Origin: an uncultured Lachnospiraceae bacterium
GTDB lineage: Bacteria > Bacillota > Clostridia > Lachnospirales > Lachnospiraceae
Direction of reading: 5' to 3'
Assembly: GCA_900314255.1 (NCBI GenBank)
Contig: OMUP01000045.1
Span: 1-35,096, forward strand
Length of the DNA stretch: 35,096 nucleotides
Each line of letters begins with the position of its first letter. Within the stretch, counting starts at the first letter, position 1. Of the stretch, positions 9,505-17,254 are shown piece after piece. The position numbers and the translations under genes are program-made. Below the pieces are notes generated by a model that saw only the letters and a program-made list of their open reading frames with translations, had not been told where the DNA came from and made no database searches.

Positions 9505-9535
9505 TAACACGCGGCATCATCTGTCATCTGCCGCA
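9505..9535 (-). promoter_or_regulatory. Weak candidate promoter and inverted repeat before maf
   Basis: On the minus strand an extended -10 (TGTTATGAT) lies about 30 bp before maf with a weak ATGACA 15 bp further up. Between them is an inverted repeat, GCGGCA (9511-9516) with TGCCGC (9529-9534). A promoter is expected here because a terminator precedes it, but the match is poor. Confidence 0.3.
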
Positions 9536-9580
9536 CTCAACTTACGGATTTTAACATAAAAAGGGCTTTTTTTCCATAAA

Positions 9581-9617
9581 GAAAGGCAGCCCGGAAAAGT
9601 CTTCCGGACTGCCTTTC
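9581..9617 (-). terminator. Terminator after leuA
   Basis: A 15-bp stem (9581-9595 with 9603-9617, one G-U pair on the minus strand) begins 17 bp after the leuA stop. It is followed by TTTATGG, so the U tract is short, but the stem is long and stable. Confidence 0.7.
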
Positions 9618-9634
9618 AGCAATCACTAACACTG

Positions 9635-11314
9635 TCAGTTGGTTTCTGCGCTGTCAAGTTCACGGTTCATCGCCGATACAAGCGCTGAGATCGAGGCACG
9701 GATGATATCGTGGTCCACACCGGCTCCGAAGTATTCTTTTCCGTCTGTGTCACGGATTCCGACATAGGCGATGGCCGAAGAATCCGAGGATTCGCGCAGC
9801 GCATGCTCCTCATAGAGCATGACCTCACACGGCCGGCCAAAATAATCGGAGATTGCATTGGAAACCGCATCGAGACGTCCGTTGCCGCCCGCGTTGACGA
9901 TCTGTTTCTTCCCGCTTCTGGTGTCCAGTATCGTCACAATTGACTGGATCCCGTTTTCCTGTACGAAGTGGACTTCCGGAACTGAGAAGTACTTGTTGAA
10001 ATCCTTGTAGCGTTTGTCGAAGATATCGAGCACTTCATCCGGCGTAAGCTCCTTGTGCTCCACATCCGACACATCCTTGACGGCGTATCCGAGATCCTCG
10101 CGCATTTTCTTCGGAACAACCATGCCGTATGTGTGCTCCAGAACATAGGCGACACCGCCTTTTCCGGACTGGGAATTGATGCGGATGACATCCGAATCGT
10201 AGGTGCGGCCGACATCCTCCGGGTTGATCGGAAGATACGGGACATTCCAGTGATCCATGTCGTGCTCTGCCCGGTAATGCATGCCCTTGCTGATGGCATC
10301 CTGATGCGATCCGGAGAAGGCAGCAAATACGAGCTTTCCGCAGTACGGGCGGCGCGCCTCGACCTGCATGCGCGTCAGCTGCTCATATGTCTTTGCGATC
10401 GTCTGCATATCCGAGAAATCAAGCTTCGGGTCCACTCCCTGCGCGTACATGTTCATGGCAACCGTCACGATATCGCAGTTTCCGGTTCTTTCTCCGTTTC
10501 CGAAAAGCGTCCCCTCGATGCGGTCCGCACCGGCAAGGATTCCGAGTTCCGCATCTGCCACACCGGTTCCGCGGTCATTGTGCGGATGCAGCGAGAGAAT
10601 GACGTTTCTGCGCTTGTGCATGTTCTTGCTCATATATTCAACCTGCTGGGCGAACACATGCGGCAGAGACATCTCAACAGTCGCCGGAAGATTTATGATG
10701 CACTTCTTTTCCGGCGTCGGATCCCAGACGTCAATGACGGCGTTGCATACTTCAAGCGCATATTCCGGTTCAGTACCTGTGAAGGACTCCGGGCTGTATT
10801 CAAACTGGAAGTTTCCGCCCTCTTCCTCTGCCAGCTGTTTCAGAAGCTTTGCTCCGTCGACGGCAATCTTCTTGATTTCTTCTTTGTCCTTGCGGAACAC
10901 CTGCTCGCGCTGTGCAACAGACGTGGAATTGTACACATGGACAATCGCCCTCGGGCATCCGCGTACAGCATCGAAAGTCTTGCGGATAATATGCTCTCTC
11001 GCCTGCGTCAGGACCTGAATGCTCACATCGTCCGGAATCATATTTTTCTCAATCAGCGTGCGGGTGAATTCATATTCCGTCTCCGATGCAGCCGGGAAGC
11101 CGACTTCGATTTCCTTGAATCCGATTTTGACGAGCATCTGGAAGAATTCCAGTTTTTCCTCAAGACTCATCGGCTCGATCAGTGCCTGGTTTCCGTCGCG
11201 CAGATCAACGGAACACCAAGCCGGTGCGTGATCAATGTAATCTTTCTTTGCCCAGTCGAAGTAATCATCCGGCGGAAGAAAATACCCTCTTGTGTACTGA
11301 CGATAATCAAACAT
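9635..11314 (-). CDS. leuA: 2-isopropylmalate synthase
   Basis: LeuA condenses acetyl-CoA with 2-oxoisovalerate, the first committed step of leucine synthesis. The 559-residue protein has an HMGL-like TIM barrel with VDLRDGNQAL near residue 36 and the metal-binding HPHND about residue 245 followed by GTGVADAELG and FGNGERTGNCD. A C-terminal LeuA dimerisation/allosteric domain follows (from about residue 430, with NAGGNGRLDAV). DLRDGNQ and the length place it in the longer LeuA branch. AGGAGG lies 8 bp before the ATG. A leucine T-box leader controls it, and no other leu or ilv gene is adjacent. Confidence 0.96.
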   Translation of the reverse strand: MFDYRQYTRGYFLPPDDYFDWAKKDYIDHAPAWCSVDLRDGNQALIEPMSLEEKLEFFQMLVKIGFKEIEVGFPAASETEYEFTRTLIEKNMIPDDVSIQVLTQAREHIIRKTFDAVRGCPRAIVHVYNSTSVAQREQVFRKDKEEIKKIAVDGAKLLKQLAEEEGGNFQFEYSPESFTGTEPEYALEVCNAVIDVWDPTPEKKCIINLPATVEMSLPHVFAQQVEYMSKNMHKRRNVILSLHPHNDRGTGVADAELGILAGADRIEGTLFGNGERTGNCDIVTVAMNMYAQGVDPKLDFSDMQTIAKTYEQLTRMQVEARRPYCGKLVFAAFSGSHQDAISKGMHYRAEHDMDHWNVPYLPINPEDVGRTYDSDVIRINSQSGKGGVAYVLEHTYGMVVPKKMREDLGYAVKDVSDVEHKELTPDEVLDIFDKRYKDFNKYFSVPEVHFVQENGIQSIVTILDTRSGKKQIVNAGGNGRLDAVSNAISDYFGRPCEVMLYEEHALRESSDSSAIAYVGIRDTDGKEYFGAGVDHDIIRASISALVSAMNRELDSAETN

Positions 11315-11355
11315 TACTCTGGCCTCCTAACCACTGCATCTAGCCGCGGGAAGAG

Positions 11356-11650
11356 AAAAAAATAAGTCTCTTCCCCCCGGTGCGCCTCTCGCGCATCCCG
11401 GAAAAAGAGACGAAGAATCAAAAACTTCGCGGTACCACTCTTTTTCAAAGCCTTCTCACAAAGGCTCTGCTCTCTGCGGTCACAACCATGACCTGCCGCT
11501 GTAACGGTCGGCTTCCGTCTGCTCCTACTTATTCTTCAGGCAGCTGCTCCAGGACGAGTTCATCTCTCCTTCTCCCGCGGTCTTACACCGGCCGGCCGCT
11601 CTCTGCGCGGAGTCAGAAAAACTACTGCTTCCCTTCTTTGCATTTGTTAC
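11356..11650 (-). promoter_or_regulatory. Leucine T-box riboswitch leader of leuA
   Basis: Reading the minus strand from about 11650, stem I shows the AGUAG motif, AGAGAG, and the GGCCGGUGUAAGACC distal region. The specifier side reads UGAACUCGUCC; the triplet at 11558-11556 is CUC, a leucine codon. The antiterminator holds the T-box sequence AGUGGUACCGCG (about 11437-11427), flanked by AAAAAGAG and CUCUUUUU arms. The competing terminator pairs GUCUCUU (11411 downward) with AAGAGAC (11372-11366) and is followed by a U-rich run at 11365-11356. Uncharged tRNA-Leu should favour read-through. Confidence 0.92.
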
Positions 11651-11655
11651 TCGAA

Positions 11656-11684
11656 AAAATACCAGAAGGCACGACACTTGTCAA
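11656..11684 (-). promoter_or_regulatory. Sigma-A promoter of the T-box-leuA unit
   Basis: Minus-strand -35 TTGACA (11684-11679, perfect) and -10 TATTTT (11661-11656) are 17 bp apart. The predicted transcript begins just before stem I of the T-box. The -35 lies 15 bp after the stop of the lrp-type gene. Confidence 0.8.
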
Positions 11685-11698
11685 GCCCTGATTTTCGC

Positions 11699-12235
11699 TT
11701 ATTCTTCGGATGTTTTCTCCGGATCTGCCTCTTGTTTTTCTTTTTTCTCGTGCCGCTCGCGGTGACCTTCGCTGCGGTCCCCTTCTTCTGACGGTACCGG
11801 TGCGTTGACATCAATGCCCCGCGGCTCAACCGGAGTTGAGAACACAATCTGCGTACTCGTGCGCCCGAATTTCTGAAGCTGTCCGATAAAAGTGTCCAAC
11901 TCCATGGTGCTCGGGAATACAACCTTCAGAAGCATTGAATAGTTGCCGGTGACGCAGTTGCACTCGATAATGTTGCGGCATTCTCTGGCAAATGGGTAAA
12001 ACAGCGGTTTCTGGTCCGGTGCCACTTCAAGGTTGATGAATGCCGTAATATGATATCCGAGTTTGCGCATGTTCACGCGCGCCTCGTACCCTTCGATATA
12101 CCCTTCCTTCTCCAGCCGTTCGATTCGCGCAGAGACAGCCGGCGACGACAGATACACATTCTCCGCCAGTGTCTTTAACGGAAGTCTGGCATTTTCCTGA
12201 AGACATGTGATCAGCTTGCGGTCGATTTTATCCAT
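11699..12235 (-). CDS. Lrp/AsnC-family transcriptional regulator
   Basis: The N-terminal winged helix (residues about 1-50, with LKTLAENVYLSSPAVSARIERL) is followed by a RAM/AsnC ligand domain (about 60-140, including CNCVTGNYSMLLKVVF). Such proteins form octamers, sense amino acids and often autoregulate. The last 35 or so residues are a highly charged Glu/Lys/Arg tail not usual for the family. The start is uncertain: ATG at 12235 gives the typical MDKID beginning, while in-frame GTG (12244) and TTG (12247) lie nearer to AGAGG. The gene lies directly before the leucine T-box and leuA, so a role in branched-chain amino-acid control is plausible but unproven. Confidence 0.9.
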   Translation of the reverse strand: MDKIDRKLITCLQENARLPLKTLAENVYLSSPAVSARIERLEKEGYIEGYEARVNMRKLGYHITAFINLEVAPDQKPLFYPFARECRNIIECNCVTGNYSMLLKVVFPSTMELDTFIGQLQKFGRTSTQIVFSTPVEPRGIDVNAPVPSEEGDRSEGHRERHEKKEKQEADPEKTSEE

Positions 12236-12286
12236 TGTTTTCACCAATCCTCTGCCAATATTGTTTTATCAGCCTGCTACTGTATT

Positions 12287-12315
12287 ATTTTAGTTGCGGC
12301 GCCTAACATTTTCAA
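12287..12315 (-). promoter_or_regulatory. Promoter of the Lrp/AsnC-family gene
   Basis: Minus-strand -35 TTGAAA (12315-12310) and -10 TAAAAT (12292-12287) are 17 bp apart and lie about 52 bp before the ATG. A GGCGCC palindrome sits in the spacer. Confidence 0.6.
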
Positions 12316-12359
12316 GCGTCGAATCATGTATGCTTAACTATCTTATGGCAATCTTCATG

Positions 12360-12388
12360 TTGCGCAAAACCGGCAGATTTGCTACTCT
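12360..12388 (+). promoter_or_regulatory. Candidate promoter of the DUF1292 gene
   Basis: Plus-strand TTGCGC (12360-12365) and TACTCT (12383-12388) are 17 bp apart, about 30 bp before the ATG. The -10 is weak. It diverges from the lrp-type promoter. Confidence 0.4.
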
Positions 12389-12417
12389 TAGATATATTTA
12401 ACGAAAGTGTGGTATGT

Positions 12418-12732
12418 ATGGCAGATTATTCATTTGACACGGTGACTCTGAGTCTGGAGGACGGCAGAGAAGTCGAGTGTTCCATCCTGCGGATATTTCC
12501 GGCAGGGGGCGCCCGCTATATTGCGCTTCTTCCACTGAAGGGCAACGACGATGAAGAGGTGTACCTCTACCGCTATGATGAGGACGAAAGCGGCGAACCG
12601 TCGCTGGGATACATTGATTCGGACGAAGAATATGAGCTTGTTTCCGATGCTTTCGAGGAAGAGCTTGATGCCATGGAGATGGAAGAACTCGCCGACGAAG
12701 CGGAAGACGCACAGGACTCCGGCAAGTCATAA
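12418..12732 (+). CDS. DUF1292 (YrzB-like) small acidic protein
   Basis: This 104-residue acidic protein matches DUF1292: an N-terminal beta-rich part (VTLSLEDGREVECSILRIF, then YIALLPL), EVYLYRYDEDE and the EYELVSDAFEEEL segment. No function is known for the family. In many Firmicutes it lies near alaS and ruvX, but here it stands alone. The ribosome binding site is poor. The last 160 bp overlap, antisense, the 3' end of the UvrD-like helicase gene, and the Asp/Glu-rich tail is what the helicase frame reads as serines. Start ATG at 12418 was chosen because it fits the family length; further upstream codons would fall near the promoter. Confidence 0.82.
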   Translation: MADYSFDTVTLSLEDGREVECSILRIFPAGGARYIALLPLKGNDDEEVYLYRYDEDESGEPSLGYIDSDEEYELVSDAFEEELDAMEMEELADEAEDAQDSGKS

Positions 12733-14543
12733 ACCGGAAATCCGGAAAGCGGACCCAGAAAGCGGCTCGCTGTCTGCGGACGGTGACGCCGCTCTTTTTC
12801 TGTCAGAATCGTCAGGCTCATCTTTGCGCGCGTCATCCCCACATAAAACAGTCTCCGTTCCTCCTCCACAGCTTCTGCCGACAAGGCTCTGGAATACGGC
12901 AGAATTCCCTCGTTGACGGCAGGGAGATACACTCTCGTATATTCAAGCCCTTTGCTTGCGTGAATTGTGGTGATCGTAACCGCCGGCATTTCTTTCCCTT
13001 CCGGCGGCGCGGCAGCCCTGTCAAGAATTGTGCTCTCCCACTGCTGTACACTCCGGTATCCGGCAGCTTCCGCCTGCAGCATGTCGAGCTCTTGTTCTGA
13101 TTGCTTCCCGCTCTTTCCCTGCGCAATCTCCCGCCGCCTCAGCCAGTCCTCATAGCCGATCCCTTTGCGCAGGAAATTCACGGCTGCAAAAGGCGGCAGG
13201 CTTTGCAGAATCTTAAGATCATTTCTGAACTTTTCAATTGTCTGCAGCATCCTCTCATCGCCTTGCGCGAATCGGACTGCCTGAAAAAAAGCGCCGGCAC
13301 CGCGCCCGAATGCCTCCCGCTCCAGTCCTCTGTCCGGCCGGTTGAGAATCCGGTACAGCAGCCTGCGGTCATCCGGGTCAGCTGCCAGCTTCAGATACGC
13401 CAGAACATCTTCCCGTATCTCCGAAGTTTTCCTTCCCTGCAGTGTGTCCGGTATTCCGTGTTTTTCAAGCGCCTCATGGAAAATGAAGGCAAGCGGCCGC
13501 GTCCGCACCAGAATCGCAAAATCTGAGTACGAAGACGCCTTACCGGCAGATTTCAGGTTCTGAATATCTTCTGCGATGTAATCTGCCTCCGCATGCTCAT
13601 CAAACGCACGCACGATTTTTACAAGCCCCGGATCCGCGCAGGCAGCCTTCAAGTCCTTGCGGATCCGATGGCGGTTCTGCCCGATCTCAAGGCATGATGC
13701 TCTGACAATGTCAGCGCAGGACCGGTAATTGGTCGTGAGTGTGATAAAGGCGCACTGCGGATAGACCTCCCGGAATGCCTGCATGACGCCGCTTCCGGCG
13801 CCTCTGAATCCGTATATTCCCTGATCATCATCACCCACGGCAAACAGATTGGCTTTTTCTCCGGCGAGAATCCTCACCAGTTCAAACTGGGACTGTGAGA
13901 CATCCTGAAATTCATCGACCAGAATGAACTGGAAAAGAGCCTGCCATTTCTCAAGAATTTCCGGCCTTGTTTTAAATATCCGGAGACTTTCCAGGATACA
14001 GTCGTCAAAGTCCAGTTTCCTGGTATCGCGCAGGTGCCCGGTATAAAGGCGGTAGATGGTCCGGAATGCCTCCGGCGGCATGAGATCTGACTCGTACTGT
14101 CCAATCTGTGCGTGAATCCGGCGGGCCCTGCTGATTTCCGAGCTCACGTCCCGGATAAAATCCGGATCGTCGGCCAGCTGCGGAAGTACCTTGCGGCAGC
14201 AGCGCTGCACGAGTCTGCTTCTGCCATCCCCGGTGATCAGACTTTCGCCTGAAAAGCCGCAGCTTTCCCGCAGGATCCGGAAAAACACCGAGTGAAATGT
14301 CCCGAACATCACGCCTTGAAATTCCGGCTCTGCCAGCTTTCTGTAACGGCTTTCCATTTCCTGTGCCGCTGCCCGCGTAAAGGTAAGCACCAGAATATGT
14401 TCCGGTGCCACTTTACACTTCCTGGTCAGATTCACGACACGCCGGGTCAGCACCGCTGTCTTGCCGCTCCCCGGCCCGGCCGCAACAAGAGCCGGCCCTG
14501 TAAAAACGGAAACCGCCCTTTGCTGTTCCTTGTCAAGCTCCAT
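12573..14543 (-). CDS. UvrD/PcrA-like superfamily 1 DNA helicase with serine-rich C-terminal extension
   Basis: This 656-residue ATP-dependent 3'-5' helicase shows the SF1A motifs in order: Q motif LDKEQQRAV at the N-terminus, Walker A AAGPGSGKTAVL, DEFQDVSQ (Walker B), GDDDQGIYGFRGA, TTNYRS, TIHASKGLEY and FYVGMTRAK. It is shorter than PcrA/UvrD, so a distinct paralogue in repair is likely. The start is set at ATG 14543 because a promoter covers the longer frame. The normal domain ends near SRFLGPL; the last roughly 53 residues are a Ser/Ala-rich tail encoded antisense to the DUF1292 gene. That suggests the original stop codon was lost. The tail is unlikely to be a conserved domain. Confidence 0.9.
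   Translation of the reverse strand: MELDKEQQRAVSVFTGPALVAAGPGSGKTAVLTRRVVNLTRKCKVAPEHILVLTFTRAAAQEMESRYRKLAEPEFQGVMFGTFHSVFFRILRESCGFSGESLITGDGRSRLVQRCCRKVLPQLADDPDFIRDVSSEISRARRIHAQIGQYESDLMPPEAFRTIYRLYTGHLRDTRKLDFDDCILESLRIFKTRPEILEKWQALFQFILVDEFQDVSQSQFELVRILAGEKANLFAVGDDDQGIYGFRGAGSGVMQAFREVYPQCAFITLTTNYRSCADIVRASCLEIGQNRHRIRKDLKAACADPGLVKIVRAFDEHAEADYIAEDIQNLKSAGKASSYSDFAILVRTRPLAFIFHEALEKHGIPDTLQGRKTSEIREDVLAYLKLAADPDDRRLLYRILNRPDRGLEREAFGRGAGAFFQAVRFAQGDERMLQTIEKFRNDLKILQSLPPFAAVNFLRKGIGYEDWLRRREIAQGKSGKQSEQELDMLQAEAAGYRSVQQWESTILDRAAAPPEGKEMPAVTITTIHASKGLEYTRVYLPAVNEGILPYSRALSAEAVEEERRLFYVGMTRAKMSLTILTEKERRHRPQTASRFLGPLSGFPVYDLPESCASSASSASSSISMASSSSSKASETSSYSSSESMYPSDGSPLSSSS
12761..12799 (+). 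terminator. Possible terminator after DUF1292
   Basis: AGCGGC (12761-12766) pairs with GCCGCT (12788-12793) and is followed by CTTTTT. The loop is 21 nt, so the hairpin is weak. It lies within the helicase coding region on the other strand. Confidence 0.45.
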
Positions 14544-14586
14544 ATTCACTTTACGGCTGGAATATTTTAAAGAAGAATACAAATAC

Positions 14587-14615
14587 AGTATAGCGTTCCC
14601 GAAAGGAGGTGACAA
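14587..14615 (-). promoter_or_regulatory. Promoter of the UvrD-like helicase gene
   Basis: Minus-strand -35 TTGTCA (14615-14610) and -10 TATACT (14592-14587) are 17 bp apart. The predicted start of transcription leaves about 37 nt before ATG 14543 and rules out the upstream TTG at 14615 as a start codon. Confidence 0.65.
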
Positions 14616-14657
14616 GCGGATTTCATTTTTCGTTTCTTAAGCAAGATTAAGTATCTT

Positions 14658-14690
14658 TTTACATTTTTCCACAGCCTTCCATGCTATACT
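14658..14690 (+). promoter_or_regulatory. Extended -10 promoter of the zinc-ribbon gene
   Basis: Plus-strand TGCTATACT gives an extended -10 (TATACT at 14685-14690). The nearest -35-like TTTACA (14658-14663) is 21 bp away, which is too far, so activity would rest on the extended -10. Confidence 0.45.
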
Positions 14691-14735
14691 GAGAGCATCG
14701 AACAAATGATTGACTGATTCTCTTGGAGGTTTAAC

Positions 14736-15230
14736 ATGGGACTTTTTAACAAATTCAGCGATCAGATTTCCGGTGTCGGCAAGAACATTTCAAACAGCAC
14801 ACAGCAATTTGTCAACGAAACAAAGATTCAGGCCAGCATCCGTGAAAAGAAAAACACAATCAATGAGGCTCTTCTGAACCTGGGCAAAGCATACTACACG
14901 GCTCATGCTGATGACAAGGACAGTGAATTTGCAGGGACGATCGAAGCCATCCGCTCCGAGTACAAATCCATCGACGAGCTGAAGAGACAGCTCTCCGGTG
15001 TGCGCGGCAAGACAATCTGCCCGAAGTGCGGCGCCGAAATTGACAAGGATGTTGCTTTCTGCCCGAAGTGCGGCGCAAATCTGGCTGAAGCCGCCAAGGC
15101 GGAAAAAGAGAAGGAAACGGCCGCTCCCGAAGCAGAAACACCTGCTGACGCCCCGAAAGAGGAAACCGCTGCAGCAGACGAAACAAAGGCAGCAGAGGCT
15201 CCGGCAGGCGGCGAAAAGCCGCAGGAATAA
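14736..15230 (+). CDS. Zinc-ribbon protein with helical N-terminus and acidic Ala/Glu-rich tail
   Basis: I do not recognise a named family. The 164-residue protein starts with about 85 mostly helical residues (FNKFSDQISGVGKNISNSTQ, then a charged helix), followed by a double zinc ribbon CPKCGAEIDKDVAFCPKCG (about residues 95-113) and a 50-residue low-complexity tail rich in Ala, Glu and Lys. Such zinc-ribbon proteins are common in Clostridia and of unknown role. There is no signal peptide. A strong TTGGAGG site lies 8 bp before the ATG, a terminator follows, and it stands alone between two minus-strand genes. Confidence 0.75.
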   Translation: MGLFNKFSDQISGVGKNISNSTQQFVNETKIQASIREKKNTINEALLNLGKAYYTAHADDKDSEFAGTIEAIRSEYKSIDELKRQLSGVRGKTICPKCGAEIDKDVAFCPKCGANLAEAAKAEKEKETAAPEAETPADAPKEETAAADETKAAEAPAGGEKPQE

Positions 15231-15263
15231 CCAGGCACGTTTAAAGGCCTGTATAAAACCAAA

Positions 15264-15309
15264 GAACAGCTTTCGGCTCAGTATCTGCTGCTGCCGGAAG
15301 CTGTTTTTT
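15264..15309. terminator. Bidirectional terminator between the zinc-ribbon gene and pgeF
   Basis: ACAGCTTTCGGC (15266-15277) pairs with GCCGGAAGCTGT (about 15293-15304), followed on the plus strand by TTTTTTA. On the minus strand the same stem is followed by TCTTTGGTTTT, so it can end both converging transcripts. Confidence 0.85.
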
Positions 15310-15318
15310 ATGGGTTTA

Positions 15319-16239
15319 TTACTGAAGCATCATGAATGCGCAGAGAATGCCTCGTTTTCCGTGACTCGCCCGGTGTGAAAAAAGCAGTCCGGGATTTTCA
15401 AATGTACACAGATCTGAAATATATATATTTTCAGCCGGAATGCCTGCGTGAATGCAGTTGAAGTAATTCGCGGCAAAGAGATTCAGCAGAAAGTGCTCCT
15501 CATCCTTTCTTCGCAGAATACTTGCAAGCTCCTCTTGCGGGTATGCTTCTCTGAAAAAGCAGGCCGTGTCTTCTTTTACTTCATAACAGCTGCCGCAGAT
15601 TCCGGGCCCGATCTGAACAATCAGACCTTCTTTCCGGCATCCGAACTCCTGATTCAGCCTTTCGGTCATTCTGCCCGCAATATTGCCTACCGTTCCTTTC
15701 CAGCCGGCGTGTGCCGCGCCGATGGCCCTTCCGGTTCTGTCCGCAAAAAGCACCGGATTACAGTCGGCAAATGCTGTCACCAGGCACAGCTTCCGCTCAT
15801 TTGTCACAAGTCCGTCGATGTCCTTGTAATCGCGCGGGCGCACGACGCCCATGCCGCTGTGCCGTCTCGTGACGGTGAGAATATTCACGGTGTGCGTCTG
15901 CTGAGAATAGACCATCTGCTCCGGCGCGATGCCAAGCGTATCTCCCATCCGGCGGAAATTCTCAGAAGCGGCCTGATTCAGCTTTTCATGCTCTTCAGGC
16001 CCGGCCGCAAGCGTCTCGTGGAACCCGAGATCCATGGAAGCGCGGAATCCTTCCGAAACACCGCCCAGACGCGTGGAAAATGCTGCCTTAAGGCCGGCAA
16101 TCCCGTCAAATGCGCGGAAAGAAAGATACGGAACCGCGCCTCCGTGAAGTACGACCGTATCCTGTCCGTTTTCCGGGCAGGCTAGAAAAGAAGCGCCATG
16201 GTTGTGCCGCACGATTTCCGGTATTTTTTCTGTGCTCAT
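15319..16239 (-). CDS. pgeF: Peptidoglycan editing factor PgeF (YfiH/laccase-domain family)
   Basis: This 306-residue cytoplasmic protein belongs to the YfiH/LACC1 family. Members have been described as multicopper-like oxidases, as purine nucleoside phosphorylase/deaminases, and as PgeF, which clears wrong amino acids from peptidoglycan precursors. The zinc-site residues are visible in QQTHTVN, FADCNPVLF and AAHAGWKGT, and GPGICGSCYEV follows. ATG 16239 is preferred: AAAGGAG lies 10 bp upstream inside yraN. A TTG at 16245 is also possible and would overlap the yraN stop. It is the last gene of the lepB-rbgA-rnhB-yraN run. Confidence 0.9.
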   Translation of the reverse strand: MSTEKIPEIVRHNHGASFLACPENGQDTVVLHGGAVPYLSFRAFDGIAGLKAAFSTRLGGVSEGFRASMDLGFHETLAAGPEEHEKLNQAASENFRRMGDTLGIAPEQMVYSQQTHTVNILTVTRRHSGMGVVRPRDYKDIDGLVTNERKLCLVTAFADCNPVLFADRTGRAIGAAHAGWKGTVGNIAGRMTERLNQEFGCRKEGLIVQIGPGICGSCYEVKEDTACFFREAYPQEELASILRRKDEEHFLLNLFAANYFNCIHAGIPAENIYISDLCTFENPGLLFSHRASHGKRGILCAFMMLQ

Positions 16240-16241
16240 CT

Positions 16242-16586
16242 TCAAAACGCTCCTTTCACCAAAGTAAACCGCTCGCCATCAAAACCGGCCACATCAAACC
16301 GTACCGGCGTGCTGTCCGGATCATATCCGTGAAGTGTCATATAGTAAAGGGCTGTGCGGCGGATCCGGTTCTGCTTTCTTAAGTCAACCGCCTCCAGGGA
16401 CGAACCGTATGCCGTGCCGGAACGATATTTTACTTCAATAAAAACCAGTGTGCCGCCTTCTCTGGCTATCAGATCAATCTCTCCCGTCCGGGTGCGGTAG
16501 CTGTGCTCCAGAATTTCATAGCCTTCTGCCTGAAGTTTTTGAGCAGCTCTCAATTCATACCCGGTTCCCACATTGCGTCTGTTCAA
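16242..16586 (-). CDS. YraN/UPF0102-family putative endonuclease
   Basis: This 114-residue protein has the Holliday-junction-resolvase-like fold of UPF0102: GTGYELRAAQKLQAEGYEIL at the N-terminus, then the catalytic-type motif GEIDLIAREGGTLVFIEVKY (the E/D...EVK pattern). A nuclease role is inferred from the fold; the family's substrate is unknown. The gene usually follows rnhB, as here. Its ATG overlaps the rnhB stop by 4 bp. Confidence 0.92.
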   Translation of the reverse strand: MNRRNVGTGYELRAAQKLQAEGYEILEHSYRTRTGEIDLIAREGGTLVFIEVKYRSGTAYGSSLEAVDLRKQNRIRRTALYYMTLHGYDPDSTPVRFDVAGFDGERFTLVKGAF

Positions 16587-17254
16587 TCATGCTCCCCGAT
16601 AAATTTGCCGATGAATGTCATCCGGTGAATCGGGCATGGGCCGTATTTTTTCAGCGCAGCAATATGCGCGGCCGTCCCGTACCCCTTATTGGAAGCGAAA
16701 GAGTATTCCGGATACAGCTTGTCCACAGCCGTCATGTAGCGGTCCCTGGTCACTTTGGCCATGATACTTGCCGCGGCGATCGACTGAACAAGCGCGTCAC
16801 CATGGATGATTCCGGTCTGTCGGATATTGATCTTCGGAATTGTCACAGCATCCGCCAGAATCAGATCCGGCGTGACGCCGAGCCGGCGGATCGCTTTGCG
16901 CATGGCCTCATAATCAGCCTGGAGAATATTGATTTCGTCAATGCGCTTTGGCGAGGCGCTGGCGACTGACCAGCGCACTGCCATTTTATCGATTACTTCA
17001 AAGAGCTCATTGCGCCGCTTTTCCGTCAGCTTTTTCGAGTCATTGATGTGCAGAATCCGAACACCTTTCGGCAGAATGACAGCTCCCGCCACCACCGGTC
17101 CGGCCAGCGGTCCGCGGCCGACCTCATCGACGCCGCAGATCAGTTCACAGTCCGGATACTGTTTTTCGAACTCGCAGAGCTTTTCTACGCGCTCCTCTTC
17201 CTGCCTCAGCCGCAGCTGTTTTTTCTGCTCCCGCTGCTCATCTGTTCTGCTCAC
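16583..17254 (-). CDS. rnhB: Ribonuclease HII
   Basis: RNase HII removes ribonucleotides from DNA and RNA from RNA-DNA hybrids. At 223 residues it has an N-terminal charged extension (about 35 residues, Gln/Glu/Arg rich) and then the signature ICGVDEVGRGPLAGPVVAGAV with the Asp-Glu pair, ADAV further on, and DALVQSIAAASIMAKVTRDR. The start is GTG at 17254, with AAAGGAG 5 bp upstream, and it overlaps the rbgA stop by 4 bp (GTGA). Confidence 0.96.
   Translation of the reverse strand: MSRTDEQREQKKQLRLRQEEERVEKLCEFEKQYPDCELICGVDEVGRGPLAGPVVAGAVILPKGVRILHINDSKKLTEKRRNELFEVIDKMAVRWSVASASPKRIDEINILQADYEAMRKAIRRLGVTPDLILADAVTIPKINIRQTGIIHGDALVQSIAAASIMAKVTRDRYMTAVDKLYPEYSFASNKGYGTAAHIAALKKYGPCPIHRMTFIGKFIGEHD

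Noticed and set aside
9511..9534. GCGGCA...TGCCGC inverted repeat before maf as a specific operator.
   Set aside because: Only 6-bp arms with a 12-bp spacer; no known regulator site is recognised, so it is kept only as part of a weak promoter note.
14601..14612. A perfect Shine-Dalgarno sequence (AAAGGAGGTGA) on the plus strand before the zinc-ribbon gene.
   Set aside because: No start codon follows at a usable distance, and the same bases form the spacer of the minus-strand helicase promoter (TTGTCA-17-TATACT). It is best seen as coincidence.
14544..14615. A longer UvrD-like helicase starting at TTG 14615.
   Set aside because: The extra 24 residues overlap the -35, -10 and start of transcription; ATG 14543 gives the usual N-terminus.
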